From: Chroococcidiopsis sp. TS-821
GTDB lineage: Bacteria > Cyanobacteriota > Cyanobacteriia > Cyanobacteriales > Chroococcidiopsidaceae
Assembly (NCBI RefSeq): GCF_002939305.1
Contig: NZ_MVDI01000007.1
Location: 62,001 to 126,000 of the forward strand
Direction of reading: 5' to 3'
Length of the DNA stretch: 64,000 nt
Within the stretch, counting starts at the first letter, position 1; each line of letters begins with the position of its first letter. Below, piece after piece: positions 27,143 to 38,961 of this stretch. Position numbers and translations under genes: made by a program. The notes below the pieces were generated by a model. That model saw only the letters and a list, made by a program, of their open reading frames with translations. It ran no database searches and was not told where the DNA came from.

Positions 27143-27379
27143 ATGAATCAGCCAAGCCATCCTATCATGAAAAGTAAGGAAGCGATCGCACAAGAAGAAG
27201 TCGCAAAAATTCTTGATGCAATCCTTGCTGGAAAGTACTCTTGGGCGTGTGTATTATTTCTACATCTTTATGGTTACGAACCTTTAGATTACATTCCATA
27301 CAATACTTACAATCGACTAATAAAACAAAACCGTAAAATAGTCAGCTCGAGTTGCCAGAAAATTGATAAATGTAATTAA
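27143..27379 (+). CDS. HetP family protein
   Basis: The 79-residue protein contains the conserved HetP core [20 protein letters not shown], then [19 protein letters not shown]. In Nostoc, HetP and its homologues control commitment to heterocyst differentiation. Homologues also occur in cyanobacteria that form no heterocysts, where their role is unclear. The C-terminal extension after the core is short, only about 14 residues. GGAG (27128-27131) supports either GTG 27140 or ATG 27143; I prefer the ATG. The stop overlaps the convergent HlyD gene by 4 bp. A long AT-rich region upstream may carry its regulation. Confidence 0.82.
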   Translation: MNQPSHPIMKSKEAIAQEEVAKILDAILAGKYSWACVLFLHLYGYEPLDYIPYNTYNRLIKQNRKIVSSSCQKIDKCN

Positions 27380-28632
27380 AAATCTACTAGCAGTCTTGCC
27401 TTACGTAGCAAAAATGTTAAAACTGTTTCTTCTCTGGAGATAATATCTGCGATAGCTTCCATTCCTGGTTGAATAGGATAAGATTGCTCGCCCCGAACAA
27501 AGTAAGGTCTTTCTGGCTGGATTGTCACTTCGTAATACGGCGCAGCAGTAACACCATTATTTTCAGAGACAATCACATCAGGTGCGATCGCCCGTACAAC
27601 ACCGCGCAGCGTGCCGTAGTCTGGATAAGGATAAGCAGAAAAGCGCAACTGCACTTTACCTTCATTACAGTTTAAAATCTGTGCTTGTTCGCAGATGCTT
27701 ACTTTAGCAATGTCTTCGGCTGCCACTCTTGCTTTAATGACAATTGGTGCGTCACTCGGAGCAATTTGGGCAATAGCATCTCCTAAGCTTACCACTTGAC
27801 CGGGATTGCGTAAATTCAACTTTAGGATAGTACCCGCAACAGGTGCTATGATAATGGTTCTACCAAGTTCAATCCCTAATTGTCTCAGTTCTTCCTCGTC
27901 GCGTTCGAGTTGATTTTGGATTTCGACTTGGCGTTGCAATAGTTGTTCCCGTTCTTTGTTTAATGTCGCCAAAGTTGCCAAACCTCTAGCACGTTCTTGG
28001 GCAATGCGTTCGTTTGCAATTGTTACAGAAGCATTACTAGGATTGAGTGCAGCTTTAGCACGCGATAATCTTGCCAGGGCAACTTTAAAAGCTTGTTCTT
28101 TCTCCTTGACTTGTAGCGTAGCGATCGCACCAGTGTTTGCTAGTTGCTGATACCGCTTCATTTCCTCACTAGCCAATTCCACCGCAGCTTCGGCTTCTTG
28201 TACTTCCGCTTGCGATACGACTAGTTGATCTTTATAACCTCGTTGATTAAGACTCAAGTCAGCTTGAGCAGCGGCAATATTACGGCTGATTAAATTACTC
28301 TCCGAGTTTTGCTGAGCATCAAGGGCTTTAATTTGGGCAGCAATGCGCTCAAGTTGTCGTTGGTTTTGCTGAATATTAGTTTGGAGTTGGCGTCTTTGAG
28401 TTTGCAAGCGAGAACTATCTAGCGTGGCGATCGCATCTCCCCGTCTTACTTCCTGATTTTCTTTAATTAAAATATTCTTGTCAGTGCCGTTGGTAGTGCT
28501 GGTAGCGGTAGAGGTACAAGAAGTCGTGTAATAGGTGGATCTGGTTCTGGTGTAGTTATCATAGTTGCCGATTTTCTGACTCAGGTGATGCCGCAGATCC
28601 AGTAAATTTGGTTCGGAATAAGTTAATCGCAA
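27376..28632 (-). pseudogene. HlyD-type membrane fusion protein gene, 5' end lost
   Basis: Codons after about residue 50 encode a good periplasmic adaptor. They include ILIKENQEVRRGDAIATLD (lipoyl half-motif), long coiled-coil helices (about 72-255), GTILKLNLRNPGQVVSLGD and the normal C-terminus SREETVLTFLLRKARLL. The first about 50 codons are low-complexity (Thr/Ser/Tyr) and match nothing. The expected cytosolic start, membrane helix and first lipoyl strand are missing, and only TTG can start the frame. Another frame holds MITTPEPDPPI, which resembles a HlyD N-terminus. Deletion or rearrangement at about 28490-28570 therefore seems likely. Such adaptors pair with C39 ABC exporters like the one at 29397-31619. 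Confidence 0.7.
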
Positions 28633-28829
28633 ACAGGATAAAAGTTTGAATTTTATTCAAGCTCAAAAAACTTTACATCTAGATTTATAAAGCAATGAAA
28701 CTCTACTAAGTAAGTGAGTAAGAATAAATATAACTTAAGTCCTGGTAACTGCTAATTTGTCAAGCAGTATCTATTACCTATTACCTAACAAATGTTAAGT
28801 GTGATATTTAATTATGCCCACCTACATAT

Positions 28830-28930
28830 TTAAGAATAAGTAAACACTTATACAGGAAACAAACCCTGTATTTTCTTCTTTTAAGAATAAGTAAACACTT
28901 ATACAGGAAACAAACCCTGTATTTTCTTCT
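28830..28930. repeat. Tandem 50-bp direct repeat (51-bp period) carrying a terminator-like hairpin
   Basis: Bases 28830-28879 recur without change at 28881-28930. Each copy contains ATACAGG and CCTGTAT, a perfect 7-bp inverted repeat around an A-rich 8-base loop, followed by TTTTCTTCT. On the plus strand each copy therefore resembles a weak intrinsic terminator or attenuator upstream of the peptide ORF and the C39 transporter. A recent duplication is implied by perfect identity. Confidence 0.85.
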
Positions 28931-29056
28931 GATGTTTTCTATAATACATTTTTCAAGAAAGATTCAAGTAGTTTTAACAATGTATATCGACTAAGATTTA
29001 TTGCATTAATAATACTGAATATATAGATAAATGGCGTATATTTTAATACCCATTGA

Positions 29057-29296
29057 ATGGAAAACAAGAATATGGTAACTAATTAAATCAGCTTACTTTT
29101 TACTGAAATCTCTACTGATGAAGAAAGCTTGTTTGGAGGAAAACAGCGAAATCGTTCTTTGCTGCCAAAAGGCGGTAGTAAAAACTTTACCATTACCTTT
29201 GATTTCTTCCCTATCTTAGGTACAGGTAGCGGTAGTGCCATCAGTGGTAAGTCCGGTGATGCAATTGGTAGAACTGCCGTAGTATTTATCTTCTAG
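29057..29296 (+). pseudogene. Double-glycine leader peptide (bacteriocin-like precursor) ORF interrupted by TAA
   Basis: In one frame, ATG 29057 encodes nine residues, then TAA (29084-29086), then 69 codons to TAG at 29294-29296. The second part begins ISLLFTEISTDEESLFGG, a typical double-glycine leader with E-x-S-x-x-E-E spacing as seen in cyanobacterial precursors. It continues into a 51-residue Gly/Ser-rich core that ends VVFIF. The next gene encodes the matching C39 peptidase exporter, 100 bp away. No start codon lies between the TAA and the leader, so the gene is probably inactivated by one nonsense change (for example from GAA or CAA). Read-through cannot be excluded. Confidence 0.68.
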
Positions 29297-29396
29297 TAAG
29301 TAGAATCACGCCTAAACGCCAGAGTACACCTTGCTAATGTCCTGAGATTTGAGAACACAACTAATTACACCAGAACTTCACCTTTAGGATACCGCT

Positions 29397-31619
29397 ATGT
29401 TGCCATTAGCGGTTGAGCAGAGAATAAAACCTGCTATTTTTCCTTTTTATCCCTTGCAAACAAAGTCCGAAATGAAATACCAAGTTGTTCGACAGCATAG
29501 TGAAGAAGACTGTGGCGCGGCTTGTATTGCCACTATTGCCCGACATTATGAGCGAACTTTTGCTATTAACCGTATCCGAGAGGCTGTAGGTACTGGGCAA
29601 CTGGGAACAACGTTATTGGGACTAAGACAGGGGGCAGAAGCACTCGGTTTCAACGCACGTTCTGTCAGGGCATCAGCTGAGATCTTAGACCAAATGCAGG
29701 AAGCGCCATTACCCGCGATTATTCACTGGCAAGGCAATCACTGGGTTGTTTTATACGGACAACGAGGTAGGAAATACATCGTTGCCGATCCTGCGACAGA
29801 AATTCGTTATCTCTCCAAAAAAGAGTTGATGGAAGGCTGGAAAAATTATGTCATGCTTTTGCTAGAACCAGACCCTATCCGTTTCTACGCCCAAAGCAAC
29901 GATAAGGTCAGCCATTTTGGACGCTTTTTCAAGCGCCTCTGGACATATAAAACTGTAATCTTGCAGGCTTTGCTCTGCGCTATGGTTATTGGTTTATTGT
30001 CGTTAGCGTTTCCTTTCTTAATTCAAATTCTTACCGATGACGTGTTAGTACGAGGCGACACTAGGTTGCTTGCTGCTGTAGCCTTAACAGTTGTCGCCAT
30101 GAACATCGTCAACAGCATTCTCAAACTAGTTCAATATAACCTTGTTGCTCACTTTGCCCAACGACTGCAGTTAGGACTGATTCTAGAATTTGGGCGACAA
30201 ATTTTGCGATTGCCACTAACTTACTATGAATCTCGTCGTAGTGGCGAAATTGTCAGTCGCTTAGAAGATATTCAAGAAATTAATCAGTTAGTCTCTCAAG
30301 TTGTTGTCAGTTTACCAAGTCAGTTTTTTATTGCGGTCATTTCTTTTAGCTTCATGCTTTTTTATAGCGGGAGGCTGACGCTACTTGCGATTTTTATCGC
30401 CGTCTTCATGACTTTATCTACAGCTGTATTCTTACCAACACTACAGCAAAAAGTCCGTAGTGTCCTCGTTTTAGATGCTGAGAACCAAGGTATTTTAGTC
30501 GAAACTTTCAAAGGTGCATTAACCCTCAAAACGACAACTGCAGCCCCTCAATTTTGGGAAGAATTTCAAAGTCGCTTTGGTCGCTCTGCAAATCAAACTT
30601 TCCGCACGATTCAAATTGGTATTATTAACAATACATTTTCTGGGCTAGTCTATGGCATTGGCAGCGTCACCTTACTCTGGTTTGGCAGTACCCTTGTCAT
30701 TAGCCAGCAGTTGAGTATTGGTCAACTACTTGCTTTTAATGCCATGAATGCTAATTTTCTAGCTTTCATTAGCACTGTCATCGATTTCGTCGACGAATAT
30801 ACCCGCGTGCAAACCGCTACCCAGCGTTTAACTGAAGTTATTGACGCTACGTCAGAAAACCAAGGCGATCGCAAAAAGTCTTTCGATCCGATAATTCGCG
30901 ATAATGCAGACATCATCTGCACAAATTTAAACTTCCACTATCCAGGTCGAGTTGAATTACTTGAGGATTTTTCGCTGACAATTCCTGGCGGTCAAGTTGT
31001 TGCCTTAATTGGAAAATCAGGCTGCGGCAAAAGTACCTTGGTAAAAATCATTGCCGGTCTATATTCACTGCAATCTGGTAATATCCGCATTGGTATCTAC
31101 AACCTGCAGGACTTAGCTTTAGATTCTTTACGACAACAAGTTGTGCTCGTTCCGCAAGAGGCTCATTTTTGGAGTCGCTCAATTGTAGAAAACTTCCGCC
31201 TAGGTTCTCCCGCAGTTAAATTTGAGCAAATTGTGAAAGCCTGCCAAATGACAGAAGCTGATGATTTTATTAGTAAACTTCCTGATAAGTATCATACTAT
31301 TCTCGGCGAATTTGGGGCTAATATTTCCGGCGGACAACGCCAACGTTTAGCCATAGCCAGGGCAATTGTTAATGACCCACCAATACTAATTTTAGATGAG
31401 TCAACTGCCGGACTAGACCCAGTAAGTGAAGCTCAAGTTTTAGACCGCCTTTTATCTTATCGTCAAGGTAAGACGACAATTTTAATCAGCCACCGTCCGC
31501 GAGTCATCAATCGAGCCGATTGGATTATACTACTAGAGCAAGGTAAACTAAAACTTCAAGGTTCAATAGAAGATCTCCAATCATTACCAGGAGAACATTT
31601 AGAATTCATCACTCCTTAA
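29397..31619 (+). CDS. C39-peptidase-containing ABC transporter (peptide processing and export)
   Basis: This 740-residue exporter cleaves double-glycine leaders and exports the released peptide. The C39 peptidase (about 25-160) has Q33, the catalytic C39 in SEEDCGAAC, H115 in GNHWVVLYG and D131 in VADPA. Six membrane segments follow (about 185-470). The nucleotide-binding domain shows GKSGCGKST, SGGQRQR and PILILDESTAGLDP. All key residues are intact. ATG 29397 has an AGGA upstream; ATG 29472 (MKYQVV) is where many relatives begin. Its adaptor gene upstream is truncated and the adjacent precursor is interrupted, so it may serve substrates encoded elsewhere. Confidence 0.92.
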   Translation: MLPLAVEQRIKPAIFPFYPLQTKSEMKYQVVRQHSEEDCGAACIATIARHYERTFAINRIREAVGTGQLGTTLLGLRQGAEALGFNARSVRASAEILDQMQEAPLPAIIHWQGNHWVVLYGQRGRKYIVADPATEIRYLSKKELMEGWKNYVMLLLEPDPIRFYAQSNDKVSHFGRFFKRLWTYKTVILQALLCAMVIGLLSLAFPFLIQILTDDVLVRGDTRLLAAVALTVVAMNIVNSILKLVQYNLVAHFAQRLQLGLILEFGRQILRLPLTYYESRRSGEIVSRLEDIQEINQLVSQVVVSLPSQFFIAVISFSFMLFYSGRLTLLAIFIAVFMTLSTAVFLPTLQQKVRSVLVLDAENQGILVETFKGALTLKTTTAAPQFWEEFQSRFGRSANQTFRTIQIGIINNTFSGLVYGIGSVTLLWFGSTLVISQQLSIGQLLAFNAMNANFLAFISTVIDFVDEYTRVQTATQRLTEVIDATSENQGDRKKSFDPIIRDNADIICTNLNFHYPGRVELLEDFSLTIPGGQVVALIGKSGCGKSTLVKIIAGLYSLQSGNIRIGIYNLQDLALDSLRQQVVLVPQEAHFWSRSIVENFRLGSPAVKFEQIVKACQMTEADDFISKLPDKYHTILGEFGANISGGQRQRLAIARAIVNDPPILILDESTAGLDPVSEAQVLDRLLSYRQGKTTILISHRPRVINRADWIILLEQGKLKLQGSIEDLQSLPGEHLEFITP

Positions 31620-31696
31620 AAACACAAAACAGTGGTGACTTGCGTCCCCGCATCCCTATGTCTCCCCTGCTCTTTGAACAATAAGTTTTTAAGTTC

Positions 31697-32125
31697 TTAT
31701 ATCATTGGCTTAACTACCAATACTGAACAATTTGCACTCTCGACAACTTGACTACTAACTGAGCCTTGAATGATGCGCTTCACACCTTGTAAACCGCGAC
31801 TACCAATCGCAATTAAATCAGCTTGGTAGATATTCGCAATCCGCACAATTTCCTCTGCCGGATCGCCGCTGACAATTTCTACCTGACTTTCTCTGGGTAA
31901 CTTATCGCGATAAGCTGCGAGCTGCTTTTCTATGTTTCGGTAAGGAACTTCTGCTGCATAGGCGTGAGGTAGATCGGCAACCATGTCGAGATCGGATATC
32001 GGTGGCGGAATCACGTGACAAAGGATAATTTGGCTATCAGGTGGCAGTTGGAGTTCTTGTACAGTTTGAATAACATGTTCTGACAGGTCTGAACCATCAA
32101 CAGCGACCACAATTGTTTTTAACAC
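31697..32125 (-). CDS. Universal stress protein (UspA family)
   Basis: The 142-residue cytosolic single-domain Usp protein starts LKTIVVAVDGSDLSEHV and carries the ATP-binding glycine motif GSRGLQGVKRIIQGSVS, so it probably binds ATP. GTG 32125 is chosen as the start because AAAGGAGAAG lies eight bases ahead. A further in-frame GTG at 32149 would bury that site inside the gene. It follows hisD by about 30 bp on the same strand and is probably co-transcribed, although no metabolic link with histidine synthesis is known. Confidence 0.9.
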   Translation of the reverse strand: MLKTIVVAVDGSDLSEHVIQTVQELQLPPDSQIILCHVIPPPISDLDMVADLPHAYAAEVPYRNIEKQLAAYRDKLPRESQVEIVSGDPAEEIVRIANIYQADLIAIGSRGLQGVKRIIQGSVSSQVVESANCSVLVVKPMI

Positions 32126-32154
32126 AAGCTCTTCTCCTTTGTGCTGCACTGAGG

Positions 32155-33495
32155 CTAAGACTTTGGCTGCTCCCCATCATTTATTCCCCAAGGATCGCCT
32201 TTAGGCTGCGTCCTTAAGCGTACCGATGCAGCATGAGATGGCAATCCTTCAGCTTTTGCGAGAACTTCGATTGCTCCTGCAACTTTTTGGAGGGCGATCG
32301 GTGAATACTGAATGAGACTGGAGTGTTTTAGAAAAGTCTCTACACCCAACGCTGACGCATAACGTGCGGCTCCCGAAGTAGGTAGCGTGTGGTTTGGTCC
32401 TGCTAAGTAGTCTCCCACAGCTTCTGGTGTTGAAGAACCTAAGAAAATCGCCCCAGCATGACGAATTTTTTCGAGCAACTCCCAAGGTTCTGCGACTTCG
32501 AGTTCCAAATGTTCTGGCGCAAACTCATTTGAAAGTTCGGCAGCTTGCGCTAGCGAATCGACAATCACAATCAAGCCATAATGCGCGATCGCTTTTTCGG
32601 TTAAAGTTCGGCGCGGATGATTTTCGAGTTGTCGCTCAACCTCAGCTTGTACTTTCTTGGCTAACTCCGCATCCGTCGTTAACAAAATTGCCGCCGCCAT
32701 CGGATCGTGTTCGGCTTGTGCTAATAAATCAGCGGCGACATAAGTCGCGTTCGCAGTTTCATCGGCAATGACAAGCACTTCGGAAGGTCCTGCGAGCGAG
32801 TCAATACCAACAGTTCCATAAACAAGTTTCTTTGCCAAGGTAACATAGATATTGCCCGGTCCTGTAATTATGTTTACCTTGGGAATCGTTTCCGTACCAT
32901 AGGCTAATGCCGCAATTGCCTGCGCTCCGCCTACACGATAAATTTCTTCTATCCCAGCTTCCTGCGCTGCTACCAATACTGCTGGAGTAATTGATTTCCC
33001 TACACCTGGAGGTGTCACCATAATCCGCCGTGGGACTCCTGCGACTTTTGCCGGAATCGCATTCATCAGCACAGTGCTTGGGTAGGCGGCTCTGCCACCA
33101 GGCACATATAGCCCTGCTCTGTCTACAGGCGTGTAGCGTTTGCCTAAGACCACATCATCGTCGCCAAAGTGAACCCACGATTTGGGGACTCTTTGGCGGT
33201 GAAAAGCTTCAATTTGACGGCAGGCGAGCCGAATCGCATCGAGCAGTTCTTTCGACACTTGCTGGTAAGCCGCATCTAATTCTGAACCGCTAACGCGTAG
33301 CTCTTCTTGTTTGAGGTTTTGGTGGTCAAATTCTGCTGTGTAGTGCAGTAAGGCTCGGTCGCCTTGGCGCTTCACTGCTTGAAGCACTTCCCGCACTGTC
33401 GCTTCTTTGTGAACCACTTGGTCATCGTGAGTGCGATCGCAGATGCGTTGTAGCTCTGCTCGTACCTCGGCTTGCTGAGTAATTATTCGCAGCAT
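32155..33495 (-). CDS. hisD: Histidinol dehydrogenase
   Basis: HisD carries out the two NAD-linked oxidations that turn histidinol into histidine. The 446-residue protein shows the family signature AGLYVPGGRAAYPSTVLM, IYRVGGAQAIAALAYGTETIP, ITGPGNIYVTLAKK, IDSLAGPSEVLVIAD, the zinc/catalytic LAQAEHDPMAAA, and NEFAPEHLEL. The C-terminus is GLPSHAASVRLR. It heads a likely two-gene unit with the stress-protein gene and is transcribed away from rpsT. Residues for zinc and catalysis all appear present. Confidence 0.96.
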   Translation of the reverse strand: MLRIITQQAEVRAELQRICDRTHDDQVVHKEATVREVLQAVKRQGDRALLHYTAEFDHQNLKQEELRVSGSELDAAYQQVSKELLDAIRLACRQIEAFHRQRVPKSWVHFGDDDVVLGKRYTPVDRAGLYVPGGRAAYPSTVLMNAIPAKVAGVPRRIMVTPPGVGKSITPAVLVAAQEAGIEEIYRVGGAQAIAALAYGTETIPKVNIITGPGNIYVTLAKKLVYGTVGIDSLAGPSEVLVIADETANATYVAADLLAQAEHDPMAAAILLTTDAELAKKVQAEVERQLENHPRRTLTEKAIAHYGLIVIVDSLAQAAELSNEFAPEHLELEVAEPWELLEKIRHAGAIFLGSSTPEAVGDYLAGPNHTLPTSGAARYASALGVETFLKHSSLIQYSPIALQKVAGAIEVLAKAEGLPSHAASVRLRTQPKGDPWGINDGEQPKS

Positions 33496-33706
33496 GAAGT
33501 TCGGACTGTGGCTTTCTAGGAATTACCAAATCGAGTACAATTTCTTTTTTATCGCTTAACCCTAACCAGAAGGCAAAGCTAAGCTATACTCGTTTCTCTA
33601 GCTTAACCTGGATTTTCCGGATAATCGCAATATTGCTAAATTGAATGCTATATTAGTACATCTAGGATTTTGTCATTATAACTTTATTGTTTTCCTGGGT
33701 TTAACT

Positions 33707-34012
33707 GTGGCGAATACAAAATCTGCTATCAAGCGTATCAAAATTGCAGAACGAAACCGACTCCGTAACAAAGCTTACAAATCGGCAGTCAAAACTTTGA
33801 TGAAAAAATACTTGACCGCTGTAGATACTTATGCTGCCAATCCTACTCCAGAAGCTAAGCAAGAAGTGCTTTCGCGTATGGCAGCAGCCTACAGTAAGAT
33901 AGATAAAGCTGTAAAACGCGGCGTGCTGCATCCCAACAACGGTGCCCGCAAAAAATCGCGTTTAGTGAAACGATTGAGACAGTACGAACAAGCAGAAGCA
34001 TCAGGGAACTAA
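33707..34012 (+). CDS. rpsT: 30S ribosomal protein S20
   Basis: S20 is a small helical protein binding 16S rRNA. The 101-residue product starts [20 protein letters not shown], the universal family N-terminus, so I choose GTG 33707. A longer frame from ATG 33641 adds 22 hydrophobic residues that relatives lack. The remainder ([16 protein letters not shown]) is typical. It begins the conserved cyanobacterial order rpsT-tatD-rpoB-rpoC1-rpoC2. The tatD gene follows after 50 bp. Confidence 0.96.
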   Translation: MANTKSAIKRIKIAERNRLRNKAYKSAVKTLMKKYLTAVDTYAANPTPEAKQEVLSRMAAAYSKIDKAVKRGVLHPNNGARKKSRLVKRLRQYEQAEASGN

Positions 34013-34062
34013 GCAATAGGGAATAGTAGACAATATCTCTTCTGTTACCCCTAGCTCTAAAA

Positions 34063-34845
34063 ATGCAACTCATAGACTCTCACGTTCATCTCAACTTTGA
34101 TGTGTTTGAACCAGACTTGCCAGCGGTGCGCTCGCGCTGGCAAGAAGCTGGCGTGGTACATTTAGTTCACTCGTGCGTGGAACCAGCAGAATTTGCTAGT
34201 ATTCAATTACTTGCGGCAAAAATTCCTGAGTTGAGTTTTGCGGTTGGTTTACATCCCCTTGATGCGGATAAGTGGAACGCAGAGACGGCCTCTCAGATTA
34301 CTGCCTATGCTCGCTCAGATCGTCGAGTTGTAGCGATAGGAGAAATTGGGTTAGACTTCTATAAAGCGGAGAATCAAGCACGTCAAAAAGAAGTATTGGC
34401 GCGACAGCTAGCGATCGCAGACGAGTTAGACTTACCTGTGATTATTCACTGCCGCGACGCAGCAAACATTATGCGCGATATTTTACAAGATTTTAGACAA
34501 CAGGGTCGTCGAATCAAAGGAGTTATGCATTGCTGGACGGGAAATCCAGAAGAAACACAATGGTTTCTTGATTTAGGGTTTTATGTGAGTTTCAGTGGTA
34601 TAGTCACATTTAAAAATGCTAAGCAAATTCAAGAGTCCGCAAAAATGGTCTGGAGCGATCGCCTGTTAATCGAAACTGACTGTCCGTTTTTATCTCCGGT
34701 TCCAAAAAGAAGTCAAAAGCGCAATGAACCAGCGTTTGTCCGGTATGTAGCCGAAGCTGTAGCAAATTTACGTGGCGTGACCTTAGAAGATATTGCTACG
34801 CAAACAACAGCAAACGCTTGCAAGCTGTTTGGGCTTTCGATATAA
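34063..34845 (+). CDS. tatD: TatD family metal-dependent deoxyribonuclease
   Basis: This 260-residue TIM-barrel metal hydrolase of the TatD family has 3'-5' exonuclease/DNase activity in characterised members. Metal ligands are visible: DSHVHL at the N-terminus, GEIGLDFY, the HCRDA segment, MHCWTG, and ETDCPFL near the C-terminus. The gene sits between rpsT and rpoB, as in most cyanobacteria, and is probably co-transcribed with rpsT. The start at ATG 34063 gives the expected [10 protein letters not shown]. Confidence 0.95.
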   Translation: MQLIDSHVHLNFDVFEPDLPAVRSRWQEAGVVHLVHSCVEPAEFASIQLLAAKIPELSFAVGLHPLDADKWNAETASQITAYARSDRRVVAIGEIGLDFYKAENQARQKEVLARQLAIADELDLPVIIHCRDAANIMRDILQDFRQQGRRIKGVMHCWTGNPEETQWFLDLGFYVSFSGIVTFKNAKQIQESAKMVWSDRLLIETDCPFLSPVPKRSQKRNEPAFVRYVAEAVANLRGVTLEDIATQTTANACKLFGLSI

Positions 34846-35551
34846 ACTTCAATCTAGCTAGCAGCTAAACCTAGCACATTTCAGTTGAGGTTGGCAAAAG
34901 CTGTCAGAAAAACGCCATAATATTTAATGAAGTAAATATGAAACTATTTTTCAGGCAGTTGCTTATCATTCACCCTTTTCGGCACTCGACTACCTTGGCG
35001 ATCGCCAACCATCTTAAGATAGAGCTAACTGAAGTTATACGTAATTGCTGTTAAGGCTTTGCAGTGCTATTGCTGCGAAGTCTGCTTGTTTTCGACACAT
35101 TACTCTTCAAAAGCATTCAGCAAACAAGGCAATTCATCTCTCCTGTGGAGAACGACCCACTTTCCTAAGAAAGGAGTGTCATGCGACAGACCAAAGCAAA
35201 ATCCGCAAAACTTGATGCTTAAAAAGCAAAGAGTAGCGTTCGAGCTTAGATTAGAATATTCAAGCCTATTGATGTTGTAAGTGACTAGCCACCGAACGGA
35301 GAACTCAAGTTGTTATGGCAATATCAACCATGGCTCTAACCCAGAGCCTCCTGACTTTCAGAGCGATGCAGCTTTTCTATCAAGCCTAAGCTTATACCTT
35401 TTGTGTTTATTGTACAAACAATGCAATCAAAAAGGCACAATTTCTTCTACGACGCTTGTCCCTTAGCTGTTGAACGCAATAGCGAATGTATGAGAAGCGT
35501 TGCCCAAAACCGAGAAGTTTGACTCCATAAAGTTAAGTACGTATAAGAAGC
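34846..35551 (+). other. Long region upstream of rpoB
   Basis: About 700 bp precede rpoB without a gene. They contain a 13-codon ORF with a strong SD (35181-35222), a perfect 6-bp hairpin GGCTCT/AGAGCC with a 5-base loop (35332-35348), and a GGCGATCGCC palindrome near 34999. The region probably holds the rpoBC promoter and a long 5' leader. Longer frames here lack coding character. Confidence 0.55.
35181..35222 (+). CDS. Possible 13-residue leader peptide upstream of rpoB
   Basis: AAAGGAG stands four bases before ATG 35181, and the frame ends with TAA after 13 codons (MRQTKAKSAKLDA). The peptide is rich in Lys and Ala. It lies 330 bp ahead of rpoB and may be a regulatory uORF; a chance match is possible. 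Confidence 0.28.
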   Translation: MRQTKAKSAKLDA

Positions 35552-38851
<3,300 letters not shown>

Positions 38852-38862
38852 TTTAAGTCTAG

Positions 38863-38896
38863 GGGTGAGAGGCAAAGTGTATATCTGTTCTCACCC
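38863..38896 (+). other. Hairpin between rpoB and rpoC1
   Basis: GGGTGAGA (38863-38870) pairs exactly with TCTCACCC (38889-38896) around an 18-base loop, followed by a pyrimidine-rich tract and no T-run. It is probably not a terminator. It may be an RNA processing or stability element. Confidence 0.45.
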
Positions 38897-38961
38897 TAAC
38901 CTCTCTCGCTCCCTAACCTCTTATATATCCCTATTCCCTTCCAATTTCCAACTCCTTTGAT

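Larger units (their letters stand above)
28633..29396. other. Intergenic region between HlyD-like and C39 transporter genes
   Basis: This AT-rich spacer separates the divergent export genes. It contains a TATTACC heptamer repeat (about 28770-28790), a 50-bp perfect tandem duplication with hairpins (28830-28930), and the interrupted double-glycine peptide ORF (29057-29296). Promoters for both genes should lie here, but no convincing -35/-10 pair is called. Confidence 0.7.

Noticed and set aside
35059-35280. 73-codon ORF upstream of rpoB
   Set aside because: No ribosome-binding site, Cys/Ser-rich mixed composition without domain character, and it overlaps the better-supported leader features.
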